Shown: positions 53,852 to 62,595 of the stretch, one piece after another
Numbering within the stretch: the first letter of the stretch is position 1
How the letters are laid out: each line of letters begins with the position of its first letter
NCBI GenBank assembly: GCA_947165895.1
Contig: CAMVCB010000003.1
Span: 333,674 to 397,673 of the forward strand
Reading direction: 5' to 3'
Length of the DNA: 64,000 nucleotides
Source: an uncultured Treponema sp.
GTDB lineage: Bacteria; Spirochaetota; Spirochaetia; Treponematales; Treponemataceae
Notes under the pieces: model-generated
Seen by the model: the letters and a program-made list of their open reading frames with translations, nothing else
Told to the model about the DNA's origin: nothing
The model's database searches: none
Translations under genes and position numbers: made by a program

Positions 53852-55111
53852 TTACTGAGCCTCGTATGCATCCGCAAAGACTTTCGAAAGTGCAGCTTTT
53901 GTCTGAGCTCGTGTAGCAGTTCCCGCTACATAATTTTGCAAAGCTGTACCGAAAGGCTGTTCAATTCCGTCTGGTCCCTTAAAAATCCACCATGGGCAGG
54001 TAATTTTGTCGTTCTGAGCAGATACGGTTTCTTTTGCAAGCTGTGTATCAGGTGCTGCGGCTCCAGCGAGTGGAGAAATCTGTTTGATAACATCTGGAAT
54101 CCATTTTTTTCCGTAAGAAGATGTGCTCAACCATTCGAGGAAAGCAAGAACTTCTGCGCGGTTTTTAGAATCCTTGTAAACACGGAAGGTCAGATTAGAT
54201 TCTACCGCAATTACTGATTTTCCATCTGCACGAGGTGCCTTAAGGTATCCGATATCGATATCAGGAGTAATTGCACGAACACTTGCTTCGGCCCATGAAC
54301 CCTGGTGAATGATTGCAACCTTTCCACTTGCAAAGTCAGAAACCTGCATATCAAAGGTTGATTCCATAGGTTTATTTCCACCGTATTTTTTGATTAAATC
54401 CAGCAAATCAAAAAGGAAATCAAGCTGTGGCAAATCTCCAAATTTGATTTTTCCTGCTTCAACATCCTTGAAAAGAGCATCGTAATCACCTTTATAAGCA
54501 TCACTTATTGAAGGATAAGCAGTCTGAGGCAAAACCCACCATTCAGCAAAACCTGTACTGAAAGGCTGAACTCCAATTGATACAAGTTTTTCACAAGCGG
54601 CTTTATATTCATCTAATGTTTCAGGTAGCTTTGTAATTCCAGCCTTAGCAAATAAGGTCTTGTTGTAAACAAAAGAATGTGACTGAACCAGGAATGGATA
54701 ACCGGTTACATGGCCGTCCAAAGTTACGCTGGAAAGAATTGCGCTCTGAACATTTTTCATAAAAGGTTCTTTTTCCAGATTATAAGAATAATCGCCAAAA
54801 ACCTTGTTGTCATTGTAAGCACTTGTCAGGAACATATCCGGAATATCACCGGAATTAAGACGGGTTTTCAAAACAGTCTGATAATCATTCTGCAGAATGT
54901 CCGCTGTGATTTTTACACCAGTTTCTTTTTCATATTCAGCAAAACACTCTTTGTATGCTTCTGTCAATTCAGGACTATTCAACAAAAAAGTAAGTTCTTT
55001 TTTACTGCCAGAAGTTTTTTTACCATCTGAACTCTTATTGCAGGAAATAAATCCTACCGATGCCGCAACCGCAATAACCGCAACCATTTTATTTAGCATT
55101 TTCACTTTCAT
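53852..55111 (-). CDS. Sugar ABC transporter substrate-binding lipoprotein
   Basis: 419 residues from the ATG at 55111, which follows AAGGAGG; the longer frame to 55207 runs through the promoter region. Lipoprotein signal with GFISC (Cys24), then an SBP_bac_1 domain. First gene of the importer/alpha-xylosidase operon, divergent from a YesM-like kinase that probably senses the sugar and controls it. Confidence 0.91.
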   Translation of the reverse strand: MKVKMLNKMVAVIAVAASVGFISCNKSSDGKKTSGSKKELTFLLNSPELTEAYKECFAEYEKETGVKITADILQNDYQTVLKTRLNSGDIPDMFLTSAYNDNKVFGDYSYNLEKEPFMKNVQSAILSSVTLDGHVTGYPFLVQSHSFVYNKTLFAKAGITKLPETLDEYKAACEKLVSIGVQPFSTGFAEWWVLPQTAYPSISDAYKGDYDALFKDVEAGKIKFGDLPQLDFLFDLLDLIKKYGGNKPMESTFDMQVSDFASGKVAIIHQGSWAEASVRAITPDIDIGYLKAPRADGKSVIAVESNLTFRVYKDSKNRAEVLAFLEWLSTSSYGKKWIPDVIKQISPLAGAAAPDTQLAKETVSAQNDKITCPWWIFKGPDGIEQPFGTALQNYVAGTATRAQTKAALSKVFADAYEAQ

Positions 55112-55231
55112 AAATGCCTCCTTTTTTAGCTTTCTTTCAAAGTATAAATCCACTTCTTTGAGGCTGGTATGAAAAATAAAAAACAATAAGGGTAAAAAAA
55201 AGAACAAATATCATACCTGCTATAAATTCAG

Positions 55232-55246
55232 TGATATAATTTATTT
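55232..55246 (+). promoter_or_regulatory. Extended -10 promoter of the sensor kinase gene, leaderless layout
   Basis: TGA directly before TATAAT (55235-55240) forms an extended -10 box six bases before the ATG at 55247. No ribosome binding site is visible, so the mRNA should start on the ATG. Confidence 0.65.
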
Positions 55247-57073
55247 ATGCAAAAAAAAGCTGCTATTTCAAAAATAAAATCATCAATTAAAAAAAAATCT
55301 CTTATAACTCAGTTGAGTGCCTTTGTTATAACCCTTATGACAATTCTTCTTATTACGGTTATAATTTTTACATATATACGTTCCAGCCGTCAGATTATAA
55401 ATCAATATGTTACAGACACTCAAAAACTTCTGGATTTGCAGGGCAGCCAGCTTGATGCATATTTTTCTCAGCTGGAGAATTTTTCACTGCATTTAAGATC
55501 TGATCAGACTTTCATGGAATTGATAAGTACACAAAAGCCTCTTTCCTATTTTTCTTCCGAATATCTGAAAACTCTTGTTCGAAATGAATTTTATTTTCGT
55601 AATGATTTGATTGATTTCAGTCTTTACGATGTTGCCCACAATATAAGCTATAAAATTTCCAGAACTCAAACGGCAAGAAATTTGCAGACAGGTGACACAA
55701 AATCAATTTATCGCAAGCCAAACTATACGATTTTTTCTTCTGGCAAACATTACAAAGATATTGTTCCGGCAAATAAAGAGGGCGAAGAAAATGGTCTTTT
55801 TACTTTTTTTAGAACAATCATAAATATTCAGGATCAAAAAGCGCTGGCCTTTGTTTCTTTCACGGTTGACCGCTCCTGGCCTGACATAAACATAGGAACT
55901 GCAACAGAAAATGAAATCACTATTCTTGCAGATCAACACGGTACAATTTTTTACCAGAATGAAAAAACACATAATAATGATTTTGATTATTTTGTAAAAA
56001 ATATTGCTTTGCATCCGGATGAAAATAAAAAAACATTCTCACAGAATTTTATAAAAATAAAAAATCAGCAATATATGATGGTTAAAAGTCGCCTAAAAAA
56101 AAGTGAATGGCTTATAATCAGTCTGATTCCAAAAAATCAGCTTGATGCATACACTGAATCAACAAGAAACATCGGTTTTTTCCTTGGATTTTTTTCAATT
56201 TTAATTTCTACCTTTTTGATTTCAATTTTTATCAGATATTTTACTCATCCGCTTTCCGTTCTTTCAAATCAGCTCAAAAATACCGGCGAGGGAAATTTTA
56301 AAACAATGCTGAACATTCAGGGTAGCAGCGAAATTTCACTTCTTTCTGACGCCTACAATAATATGATACAAAAAATTGATGATTTGATTGCCAAAAACTA
56401 TGTAAGCGATCTTGCTAAGAAAAATGCCCAGCTTGTCGCCCTCAAGGCCCAGATAAATCCTCATTTTTTATACAACACTTTGCAGACAATATCTGCAGAA
56501 GCCATAGAAAATAATCAGGAAAAAATAAATGATATGGTGATGGCTCTTTCTTCAATGCTAAAATATACAATCCGCGGTGAAGATTCAGTTACACTTCACA
56601 CTGAAATGGAGCATGTTCAGGATTATCTTTTCCTGCAAAAGGAACGTTTTGGCGAAAGGCTTTCCTATAATGTTCAGATTGATAAGGACCTCCAGCTTCT
56701 TATGATTCCAAAAATCAGCATATTAAATCTGGTAGAAAATGCTGTTGTCCACGGAATGTCACATTCCGCAGAAAAACTCCATATAGAAATATCTGCCGAA
56801 CATCAGGATTCAAAACTTGCAATAACGGTTACCGACGATGGAAACGGAATCAATATGGAAAACCTGGAAGAAATCCAGCGAACCCTTGAAGCAGATGACT
56901 GGAAAATTGATGGAAATACAATCGGACTTAAAAATCTTTCCAACCGTCTAAAACTTATGTATGGAAATGATGCTAAAATCCACGTTTATAGTACACAGTT
57001 TACCGGTACAAGCGTTGTTATGGAATTAACCACCGAAGAAACAAATGCAGATATGGAGATTAAAAATGTATAA
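55247..57073 (+). CDS. YesM-like sensor histidine kinase
   Basis: 608 residues. Membrane segments near 22-44 and 305-325 enclose a large extracytoplasmic sensor domain. A HAMP domain follows, then a His_kinase domain with phosphoacceptor His406 in KAQINPHFLYNTLQTISAEA and an ATPase domain (NLVENAVVHGM, TDDGNGI). It signals to the AraC-type response regulator whose gene overlaps its 3' end by eight bases. Adjacent to a divergent sugar importer, as is usual for YesM/YesN pairs. Confidence 0.93.
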   Translation: MQKKAAISKIKSSIKKKSLITQLSAFVITLMTILLITVIIFTYIRSSRQIINQYVTDTQKLLDLQGSQLDAYFSQLENFSLHLRSDQTFMELISTQKPLSYFSSEYLKTLVRNEFYFRNDLIDFSLYDVAHNISYKISRTQTARNLQTGDTKSIYRKPNYTIFSSGKHYKDIVPANKEGEENGLFTFFRTIINIQDQKALAFVSFTVDRSWPDINIGTATENEITILADQHGTIFYQNEKTHNNDFDYFVKNIALHPDENKKTFSQNFIKIKNQQYMMVKSRLKKSEWLIISLIPKNQLDAYTESTRNIGFFLGFFSILISTFLISIFIRYFTHPLSVLSNQLKNTGEGNFKTMLNIQGSSEISLLSDAYNNMIQKIDDLIAKNYVSDLAKKNAQLVALKAQINPHFLYNTLQTISAEAIENNQEKINDMVMALSSMLKYTIRGEDSVTLHTEMEHVQDYLFLQKERFGERLSYNVQIDKDLQLLMIPKISILNLVENAVVHGMSHSAEKLHIEISAEHQDSKLAITVTDDGNGINMENLEEIQRTLEADDWKIDGNTIGLKNLSNRLKLMYGNDAKIHVYSTQFTGTSVVMELTTEETNADMEIKNV

Positions 57074-57812
57074 AGCCCTGATAGTTGATGATGAAAGAGC
57101 CATTCATATCGCCGTAAAAAAACAGGGAAACTGGCAGGAATTTAATATTGATGAGCCGGATTCTGCCTGGAACGGTGCCGAAGCATTGGAAAAAATGCAG
57201 AAAAGTAAAATCGATATTGTTTTTGTTGATATGAATATGCCGGTTATGAACGGAAGTGATTTTTTGAAGGAAGCCTCTGAAAAATTTCCCCAGACAAAGT
57301 TCATCGTTATAAGCGGTTATGATGATTTCAGATATGCAAAATCAGCCCTTCAGGCAAATGCACTGGATTATCTTTTAAAACCTGTTTCAAAAAATGAACT
57401 CAATAATGTTATTTCGCGGGCAGTTCAGCTTCTTGATGAAAAAGCAGCTTTTCAGGCAGGACAATCTGGAAAGATTTCGGATACCAGTCTTACGCCGCAG
57501 ACTCTTCCGCCAGCCATAAAAGCCTACATTGATTCTCACTTTTCAGAAAACATAACTCTGGAACTTTTAGCTGCGACCTTCTTTTTTACAAAAGAATATC
57601 TTTCGAGACTATTTAAGAGGCGTTATTCATGCGGAATTTATGATTATGTTCTTCAGGTTAGAATGGAAAATGCAAAATTGCTTCTACAGGATAAAAATCT
57701 ACAGATTCAGCAGATAGCATATCAGACAGGTTATAAAGACAGCAATTATTTCAGTAAGGCGTTTAAAACTTTTTATGGAATTTCTCCAACGGAATACAGA
57801 CTTAGCCTTTAA
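57066..57812 (+). CDS. YesN-like AraC-type response regulator
   Basis: 248 residues from the ATG at 57066, inside the kinase end; a start at 57045 is less likely because the receiver domain begins MYKALIVDDE. Receiver domain with phosphoacceptor Asp55 (IVFVDMNMPVMNG) and Lys in YLLKPV. C-terminal double HTH of the AraC type (LELLAATFFFTKEYLSRLFK and IAYQTGYKDSNYFSKAFKTF). It should activate the importer/alpha-xylosidase operon. Confidence 0.93.
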   Translation: MYKALIVDDERAIHIAVKKQGNWQEFNIDEPDSAWNGAEALEKMQKSKIDIVFVDMNMPVMNGSDFLKEASEKFPQTKFIVISGYDDFRYAKSALQANALDYLLKPVSKNELNNVISRAVQLLDEKAAFQAGQSGKISDTSLTPQTLPPAIKAYIDSHFSENITLELLAATFFFTKEYLSRLFKRRYSCGIYDYVLQVRMENAKLLLQDKNLQIQQIAYQTGYKDSNYFSKAFKTFYGISPTEYRLSL

Positions 57813-57859
57813 TTTTTGGCAGCCCTGATGCTACTATTTTCATAAAAGTATTTTTTCTT

Positions 57860-57865
57860 TATAAT
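57860..57865 (+). promoter_or_regulatory. -10 element upstream of pheT
   Basis: TATAAT with a weak TTTTCA partner 17 bases upstream, 40 bases before the ATG. AAGGA precedes the start. No T-box-like leader is possible in so short a gap. Confidence 0.45.
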
Positions 57866-57905
57866 AATTTATCTTTTAAATAGAAGTAATTCAAAGGATT
57901 TTAAA

Positions 57906-60212
57906 ATGCCAAAAATTGAATGTAACGAAAAACTGTTTTTTGATGCCATCGGAAAAAAATACACTTATGATGCTCTGGAAGACGTTCTTCCATGTGCCAA
58001 GGCTGAACTTGACGAAAAGCCAGATATGTCGCTCCCAGAAAACGAGCGCGTTGTAAAAATTGAATTGAACGATACAAACCGTCCTGACCTCTGGTCTACA
58101 AACGGCGTTGCCCGCCAGATTAAACTTCACGAAGGCGGAAAAACTGTTGATTACATGAAGCTGATGACAAACCGCGGAAACAATGATTATGGAGACCGCG
58201 TTGTTGACGTTGATCCTGAGCTTAAAAATATCCGCCCTTACATGGTTGCATTTATGATTGCCGGAAAACCAATCGACGATCCAATGCTCAAGGACATCAT
58301 TCAGACTCAGGAAAAGCTTGCATGGAATTTCGGCCGCAAACGTAAGTCACTTTCTATGGGAGTTTACCGCATCGATCAGATTAAATTCCCTGTAAAATAT
58401 CATGCTGTTGATCCGGACAAAACAAGCTTTGTTCCACTCCAGTGCGATCAGCCTATGACCTGCCGCCAGATTCTTACAGATCATCCGAAAGGAAAAGATT
58501 TCGGCTGGATTCTTGCAGACAAGTCAAAATTTCCTCTTTTGAGCGACGCTAAAAACGAAATTCTTTCTATGGCACCGATTATCAACTCTGCAACTCTTGG
58601 TGCCGTTCAGGTTGGCGACAAAGACCTTATGGTTGAGCTTACCGGTGACAATATCGAAAACCTTATTTTGTCAGCAAACATCGTTGCCTGCGACTTTGCT
58701 GATCAGGGCTACGAAATTAAACCTGTTCTTGTCCGCCATCCTTATGACACTGGACTTGGAAAGGACATTATGGTTCCTTACTACTTCCAGCCGACAACAA
58801 AAACAACACTTGGCGCAATCAACAAGCTTTTGGGTTCTGACTTTGACATGCCAAAGGTTGTAGATGCCCTTACCCGCATGGGAAGCAGTGTTGAAGTTAA
58901 AGGCGAAGAAATCACTCTTAGTCCGGCTCCATACCGCAACGACTTTCTCCACGAAGTTGATATCATCGAAGACGTTATGATTGGTGCAAACGTTGCATCA
59001 TTCCCTCCGGTAACTCCAAGTGACTTTACAGTAGGGCGCCTTCTTCCTCTTACAGAATTCAGCCGCAAGGCAAAAACTCTGATGGTAGGACTGGGTTACC
59101 AGGAAATGATTTTCAACTATGTAGGTTCTAAAAAAGACTACATTGACAATATGCTGATTGACGGCTCAAAGGTTATTGAAATTGCAAACCCGATGAGCGA
59201 AAACTATCAGTTTATCCGCCCGGAAATTCTTTCTTCACTTCTTCGTGCAGAAAGCGGAAGTGCAAACGCCGTTTATCCTCACAAAATCTTTGAAATCGGT
59301 AAGGTTGCTTACCTCAAGGATGATGAAGTTACAGGTACAATCACACGCCAGCACATCGGCTTTATTACAAGTTCAGCAAACGCTAACTTCAACGATATGG
59401 CAAGTGAAGTTTCAAGCCTTCTTTACTACCTTGACCACGAATACAAGGTTGTAGAAACAGAAGATCCTCGCTTTATTCCAGGACGTCAGGCAGGCGTTAC
59501 AGTTAATGGCGAAGTAGTTGGCGTATTCGGTGAAATCCACCCTCAGGTTCTTGAAAACTGGGGAATTACAACTCCTTGTGCCGGCGGTGAACTTGACCTT
59601 GAAAGCCTTATGGCAACTGCAGATACAAAAACTGACGCTCAGAAAAAGCAGGAAGCTAAAAAAGCTGACACTGCCGCTAACAGCGGAAATCAGAAGTCAG
59701 AAGCAGAAACAAATCCTGCAAAATACTTCAACGAACACATCCAGCTTTTAGTTGCAAAAATCACTAAAGTAGAAACAAACCCTCAGGGCGACAAGCTTTA
59801 TATCGAAACTCTGGATGACGGTTCTGGTACAGAGCGAATCATTCAGTCAGGTCTCCGTCCATACCTTAAGGAAGACGAACTTCTTGGACAGCACGTAATC
59901 ATCGCAGCTAACCTTGCTCCAAGAAAGATGAAAGGCGTAGAAAGCCGAGGAATGCTCCTTGCCTGCGACTACACAGAAGACGGAAAAGAAAAGGTAGAGC
60001 TTCTTACCGCTCCATGGGCAGCCCCGGGAACTGTAATTCAGCTTGAAGGTGAAAACTACACAGGTGAAAAAGCGTCAAAAATTGACATCGACAAGTTCTG
60101 CAGGCTGGAATATCGTGTAAGCAACAAGTGCTTTACAATTGCCGGTAAAAAGGCAATAGCCGCAGGAAAACCTGTAACTACAGACAAGGCTGATAACTGC
60201 GAAGTCTGCTAA
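57906..60212 (+). CDS. pheT: Phenylalanine-tRNA ligase beta subunit, archaeal type, with C-terminal EMAP-II-like domain
   Basis: 768 residues. The first 570 match the archaeal/eukaryotic-like PheT found in spirochaetes (NDTNRPDLWSTNGVARQIKL; ILSANIVACDFADQGYEIKP; HEVDIIEDVMIGANVASFPP). After a Lys/Ala-rich linker (about 575-610) comes an OB-fold tRNA-binding domain of the EMAP-II/Trbp111 kind (VAKITKVETNPQGDKLYIET; RKMKGVESRGMLLACD). Classical bacterial PheT carries such a domain at its N-terminus; here it has been added at the C-terminus. The alpha subunit gene is not in the window. A good terminator follows. Confidence 0.92.
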   Translation: MPKIECNEKLFFDAIGKKYTYDALEDVLPCAKAELDEKPDMSLPENERVVKIELNDTNRPDLWSTNGVARQIKLHEGGKTVDYMKLMTNRGNNDYGDRVVDVDPELKNIRPYMVAFMIAGKPIDDPMLKDIIQTQEKLAWNFGRKRKSLSMGVYRIDQIKFPVKYHAVDPDKTSFVPLQCDQPMTCRQILTDHPKGKDFGWILADKSKFPLLSDAKNEILSMAPIINSATLGAVQVGDKDLMVELTGDNIENLILSANIVACDFADQGYEIKPVLVRHPYDTGLGKDIMVPYYFQPTTKTTLGAINKLLGSDFDMPKVVDALTRMGSSVEVKGEEITLSPAPYRNDFLHEVDIIEDVMIGANVASFPPVTPSDFTVGRLLPLTEFSRKAKTLMVGLGYQEMIFNYVGSKKDYIDNMLIDGSKVIEIANPMSENYQFIRPEILSSLLRAESGSANAVYPHKIFEIGKVAYLKDDEVTGTITRQHIGFITSSANANFNDMASEVSSLLYYLDHEYKVVETEDPRFIPGRQAGVTVNGEVVGVFGEIHPQVLENWGITTPCAGGELDLESLMATADTKTDAQKKQEAKKADTAANSGNQKSEAETNPAKYFNEHIQLLVAKITKVETNPQGDKLYIETLDDGSGTERIIQSGLRPYLKEDELLGQHVIIAANLAPRKMKGVESRGMLLACDYTEDGKEKVELLTAPWAAPGTVIQLEGENYTGEKASKIDIDKFCRLEYRVSNKCFTIAGKKAIAAGKPVTTDKADNCEVC

Positions 60213-60230
60213 TTAGACCCTAATAAAAAG

Positions 60231-60258
60231 AAGGCCAGCTCGAAAACGGGCTGGCCTT
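60231..60258 (+). terminator. Rho-independent terminator of pheT
   Basis: A 12-bp stem (AAGGCCAGCTCG with CGGGCTGGCCTT, one G-T pair, loop AAAA) followed by TTTT, 18 bases after the stop. Confidence 0.92.
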
Positions 60259-60274
60259 TTTCATATAATAAGAT

Positions 60275-60712
60275 TTATTTTGAGAGATATTGATTTATTG
60301 AATTTTTTAATGTATTCCAAAAATCTGTTATACCCAAAAACAAATGAGAGCATTTTTCCCATTTAATTGTGTAACCATAAGTATGTCGATAAAAATGGCG
60401 AAATCCCATATATTCTGTAAGTAATAATCTTAAATCTGAAGATAAAAAATCTGGTTGTTCAAACATAAAATCTATTAGATTTCTATGCCATTGTGGAGAA
60501 GATTTAAAATCAAAACCCAGATTTTTGCCTAAAAGAACAAAAATATTTTCAAGACCATTGTAAAAAGAATGTAGTATTCCACCTATCGCGGTGATTTCAA
60601 TAAAATCTGGTTCTTTGTTTTTGACTAACGAAAGAAGAACTTGCGACTTATCAATTAATTCATCAATCTGTGAGATTTCGTAATTAACTTTAGTTTTTGT
60701 TGCCTCTTCCAA
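60275..60712 (-). CDS. hepT: HEPN-domain toxin (HepT-like)
   Basis: 145 residues, all helical, with the HEPN RNase motif R-X4-H-X-Y at Arg105, His110 and Tyr112 (FRHFYRHTYGY). It forms a toxin-antitoxin pair with the nucleotidyltransferase whose gene overlaps it by 23 bases; in characterised HepT/MntA systems the antitoxin adds AMP to the tyrosine of this motif. Longer than the common DUF86 toxins at its C-terminus. Placed after the pheT terminator in an accessory tail. Confidence 0.85.
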   Translation of the reverse strand: MEEATKTKVNYEISQIDELIDKSQVLLSLVKNKEPDFIEITAIGGILHSFYNGLENIFVLLGKNLGFDFKSSPQWHRNLIDFMFEQPDFLSSDLRLLLTEYMGFRHFYRHTYGYTIKWEKCSHLFLGITDFWNTLKNSINQYLSK

Positions 60713-60980
60713 TTTTTTTCAATTCCCCCAAACTTAGTAAAAGATTGAAAAACTGAGGTTTTTCGTCAAAATCAATCAAATCAACTGTTTTTCCTAATGC
60801 ATCTTCAAGCATAGAATGTGTTGCAAAGAATTTCTGTGGAGGAAGACCTTTTATTCCAATATCAATATCAGAATATTCGTCGGCAGTTCCGTTAACTTGA
60901 GATCCAAAAATATAACTTTCAGTACAACCCATATTAGCGAGAACATTCGAAATTTTTGTTGTAATTTCTTGAGTTAACAT
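60690..60980 (-). CDS. mntA: MNT-domain nucleotidyltransferase antitoxin (MntA-like)
   Basis: 96 residues. The polymerase-beta-like signature GSX10DXD is exact: Gly26-Ser27, Asp38 and Asp40 (FGSQVNGTADEYSDIDI). Strong GGAGG ribosome binding site, and TATAAT at 61010-61015 on the minus strand. It precedes and overlaps the HEPN toxin gene, as in type VII toxin-antitoxin pairs. Confidence 0.87.
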   Translation of the reverse strand: MLTQEITTKISNVLANMGCTESYIFGSQVNGTADEYSDIDIGIKGLPPQKFFATHSMLEDALGKTVDLIDFDEKPQFFNLLLSLGELKKIGRGNKN

Positions 60981-61009
60981 CTCTTTCCTCCGTTTATTAG
61001 GATTTTAAT

Positions 61010-61015
61010 ATTATA
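61010..61015 (-). promoter_or_regulatory. -10 element of the MntA/HepT operon
   Basis: TATAAT on the minus strand, 29 bases before the ATG of the antitoxin gene. The region 61020-61150 further upstream is AT-rich with no gene. Confidence 0.5.
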
Positions 61016-61154
61016 ACACCAAATGAGTTTTTTTAATAGGATAAAAATCTTGTTTACCTATGACTTTGTAAGCGAAGCAATATTATTAGAAGCGTATTAA
61101 GGAAAAAGAATTAGACAAAGTATGTTCAGAAAAGACAATAAAGGGTAAATAAAA

Positions 61155-61187
61155 GGACTGATTCCTTTACAATCCAGGAATCAGTCC
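61155..61187 (-). terminator. Rho-independent terminator of the ankyrin-like gene
   Basis: Perfect 11-bp stem GGACTGATTCC/GGAATCAGTCC, 11-base loop, with TTTTATTT following on the minus strand, 64 bases after the stop. Confidence 0.82.
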
Positions 61188-61251
61188 CTAAAACAACCTA
61201 CTTAAAGTTTCCAATAATTGGGGGTATTCTTCATAAGTCACCCCTTTTTTC

Positions 61252-62439
61252 TTAGTATCCTTGTTTTTCGAAGAAATTTATTAGTGTAATAAAGTGTTCT
61301 TTTTGTTTTCGTACATTAGGTTGAGAATAGAAAGTTGATAGTTTTGTTTTAATTTGAGAACTATCATTAGTTTCTTCTACTTCTGATAAATAACAACTTA
61401 TATAATTTGTTTGTGGAATACAATAAGTAATAGTTGCATATAAAGAATCTCGTATATCTGAAAAAGTAGTATAACTACGATAGTTAACATTGATGATATC
61501 GGTTATGTCAGAGCCATCATATTTTGGATTTGAGGTGTAAATATCATATAAGGGTTGCCCTATATATTTTACAGTATAAAAGAAAGATGTAGGGGTTAAT
61601 ACTACTTCACAATTTTCTGGACTGTATAATTCATTGGCTTGGCTTTTAAGATAAAAAATAATTCCATGTACATAATCCGAATTAGGTTTAAAGTTTGGAT
61701 TTAAGAAAACTTTATGATTACAATTGTTCTTAATTGCATCAAAATATATTTTTGCTGATACATCATCATCTAAGGTTTCCAAGTATTTAATACATAAATG
61801 AACCATATCTCTATAAGAAAACTTGAAACCTTCTTTTGATAATTTTGCAACACGAGTTGGAGAAATATCTCTTAATATTGGAATATCAAGATTTGTCATA
61901 TCTGTACATTTATTTTTTTTATAAAAGGGAATAAAAACATCATCTAAGACTGAATCGTAATATTCTGAGGTCATAAGGTCTTCTGGTACAAACTGAGCTC
62001 CATATTTCATGCATAGACTGCAGATTCTTGGATTCTTTGTATTTCTAGCCAGCCTTAAAATTATACCGTCAAGTTTGTTAGGATCTGCACCATCTTTAAA
62101 GCAGGCTTCTACTAACTCAGGATTATTGGAAGTAATGGCAACTGAAAGGATAGTTTTGTTATCAGCAGTTATGGCATTAATACCATTTTTAGTAATAAAA
62201 TTAGCCCAATATCTTGTTGTCTCATTATTGATTTTATTTAGATATTTTATAGTATGTTTTGGCCCATTTGGTATAGCTAAATTTATAATTCCTATTAAAA
62301 GAATAACCGCCAGACCACTTCCAATATAATTTGCAAATGGAATTATTTTTTCAAAGAATGGAATCTTTTCTCCAGCCTTTTCAGCTAATTTTTTGAATGG
62401 CAGTTTATCAAAAACTGTCTTTAGTTTTTCTGAACTCAT
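61252..62439 (-). CDS. Membrane-anchored ankyrin-like protein, unknown function
   Basis: 395 residues. One membrane helix (about 36-58, YIGSGLAVILLIGIINLAI) separates a short basic N-terminus from a large domain. Residues 95-145 look like ankyrin repeats (NKTILSVAITSNNPELVEAC, KDGADPNK). The rest is unrecognised, with several aromatic stretches. It is divergent from an XRE gene, with operator-like repeats between them, so it is probably repressed by that protein. A role in an accessory or defence unit is possible but not shown. Confidence 0.65.
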   Translation of the reverse strand: MSSEKLKTVFDKLPFKKLAEKAGEKIPFFEKIIPFANYIGSGLAVILLIGIINLAIPNGPKHTIKYLNKINNETTRYWANFITKNGINAITADNKTILSVAITSNNPELVEACFKDGADPNKLDGIILRLARNTKNPRICSLCMKYGAQFVPEDLMTSEYYDSVLDDVFIPFYKKNKCTDMTNLDIPILRDISPTRVAKLSKEGFKFSYRDMVHLCIKYLETLDDDVSAKIYFDAIKNNCNHKVFLNPNFKPNSDYVHGIIFYLKSQANELYSPENCEVVLTPTSFFYTVKYIGQPLYDIYTSNPKYDGSDITDIINVNYRSYTTFSDIRDSLYATITYCIPQTNYISCYLSEVEETNDSSQIKTKLSTFYSQPNVRKQKEHFITLINFFEKQGY

Positions 62440-62475
62440 TTTACTTCTCCTTTATTTACGTTCATGAATGATAAT

Positions 62476-62555
62476 TGTAATATTTTACATTTATAAAATC
62501 GTTAAATGCTATATATTACAATTCTATATTATTAGAAATTGCTATATATGGCAAT
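62476..62555. promoter_or_regulatory. Operator-like repeats between the ankyrin-like and XRE genes
   Basis: TGTAA-TATT-TTACA (62476-62489) is a palindrome. Two copies of a 16-mer, TGCTATATATTACAAT (62507-62522) and TGCTATATATGGCAAT (62540-62555), follow 33 bases apart, about three helical turns; the second lies in an imperfect palindrome ATTGC...GCAAT. They fit binding sites of the XRE protein. Confidence 0.6.
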
Positions 62556-62595
62556 AACAACACAAACCCATGTAATATATGGTTATTATGTTATT

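Noticed and set aside
57813..57905. T-box leader before pheT
   Set aside because: The gap is only 93 bases and holds no T-box sequence or terminator hairpin.
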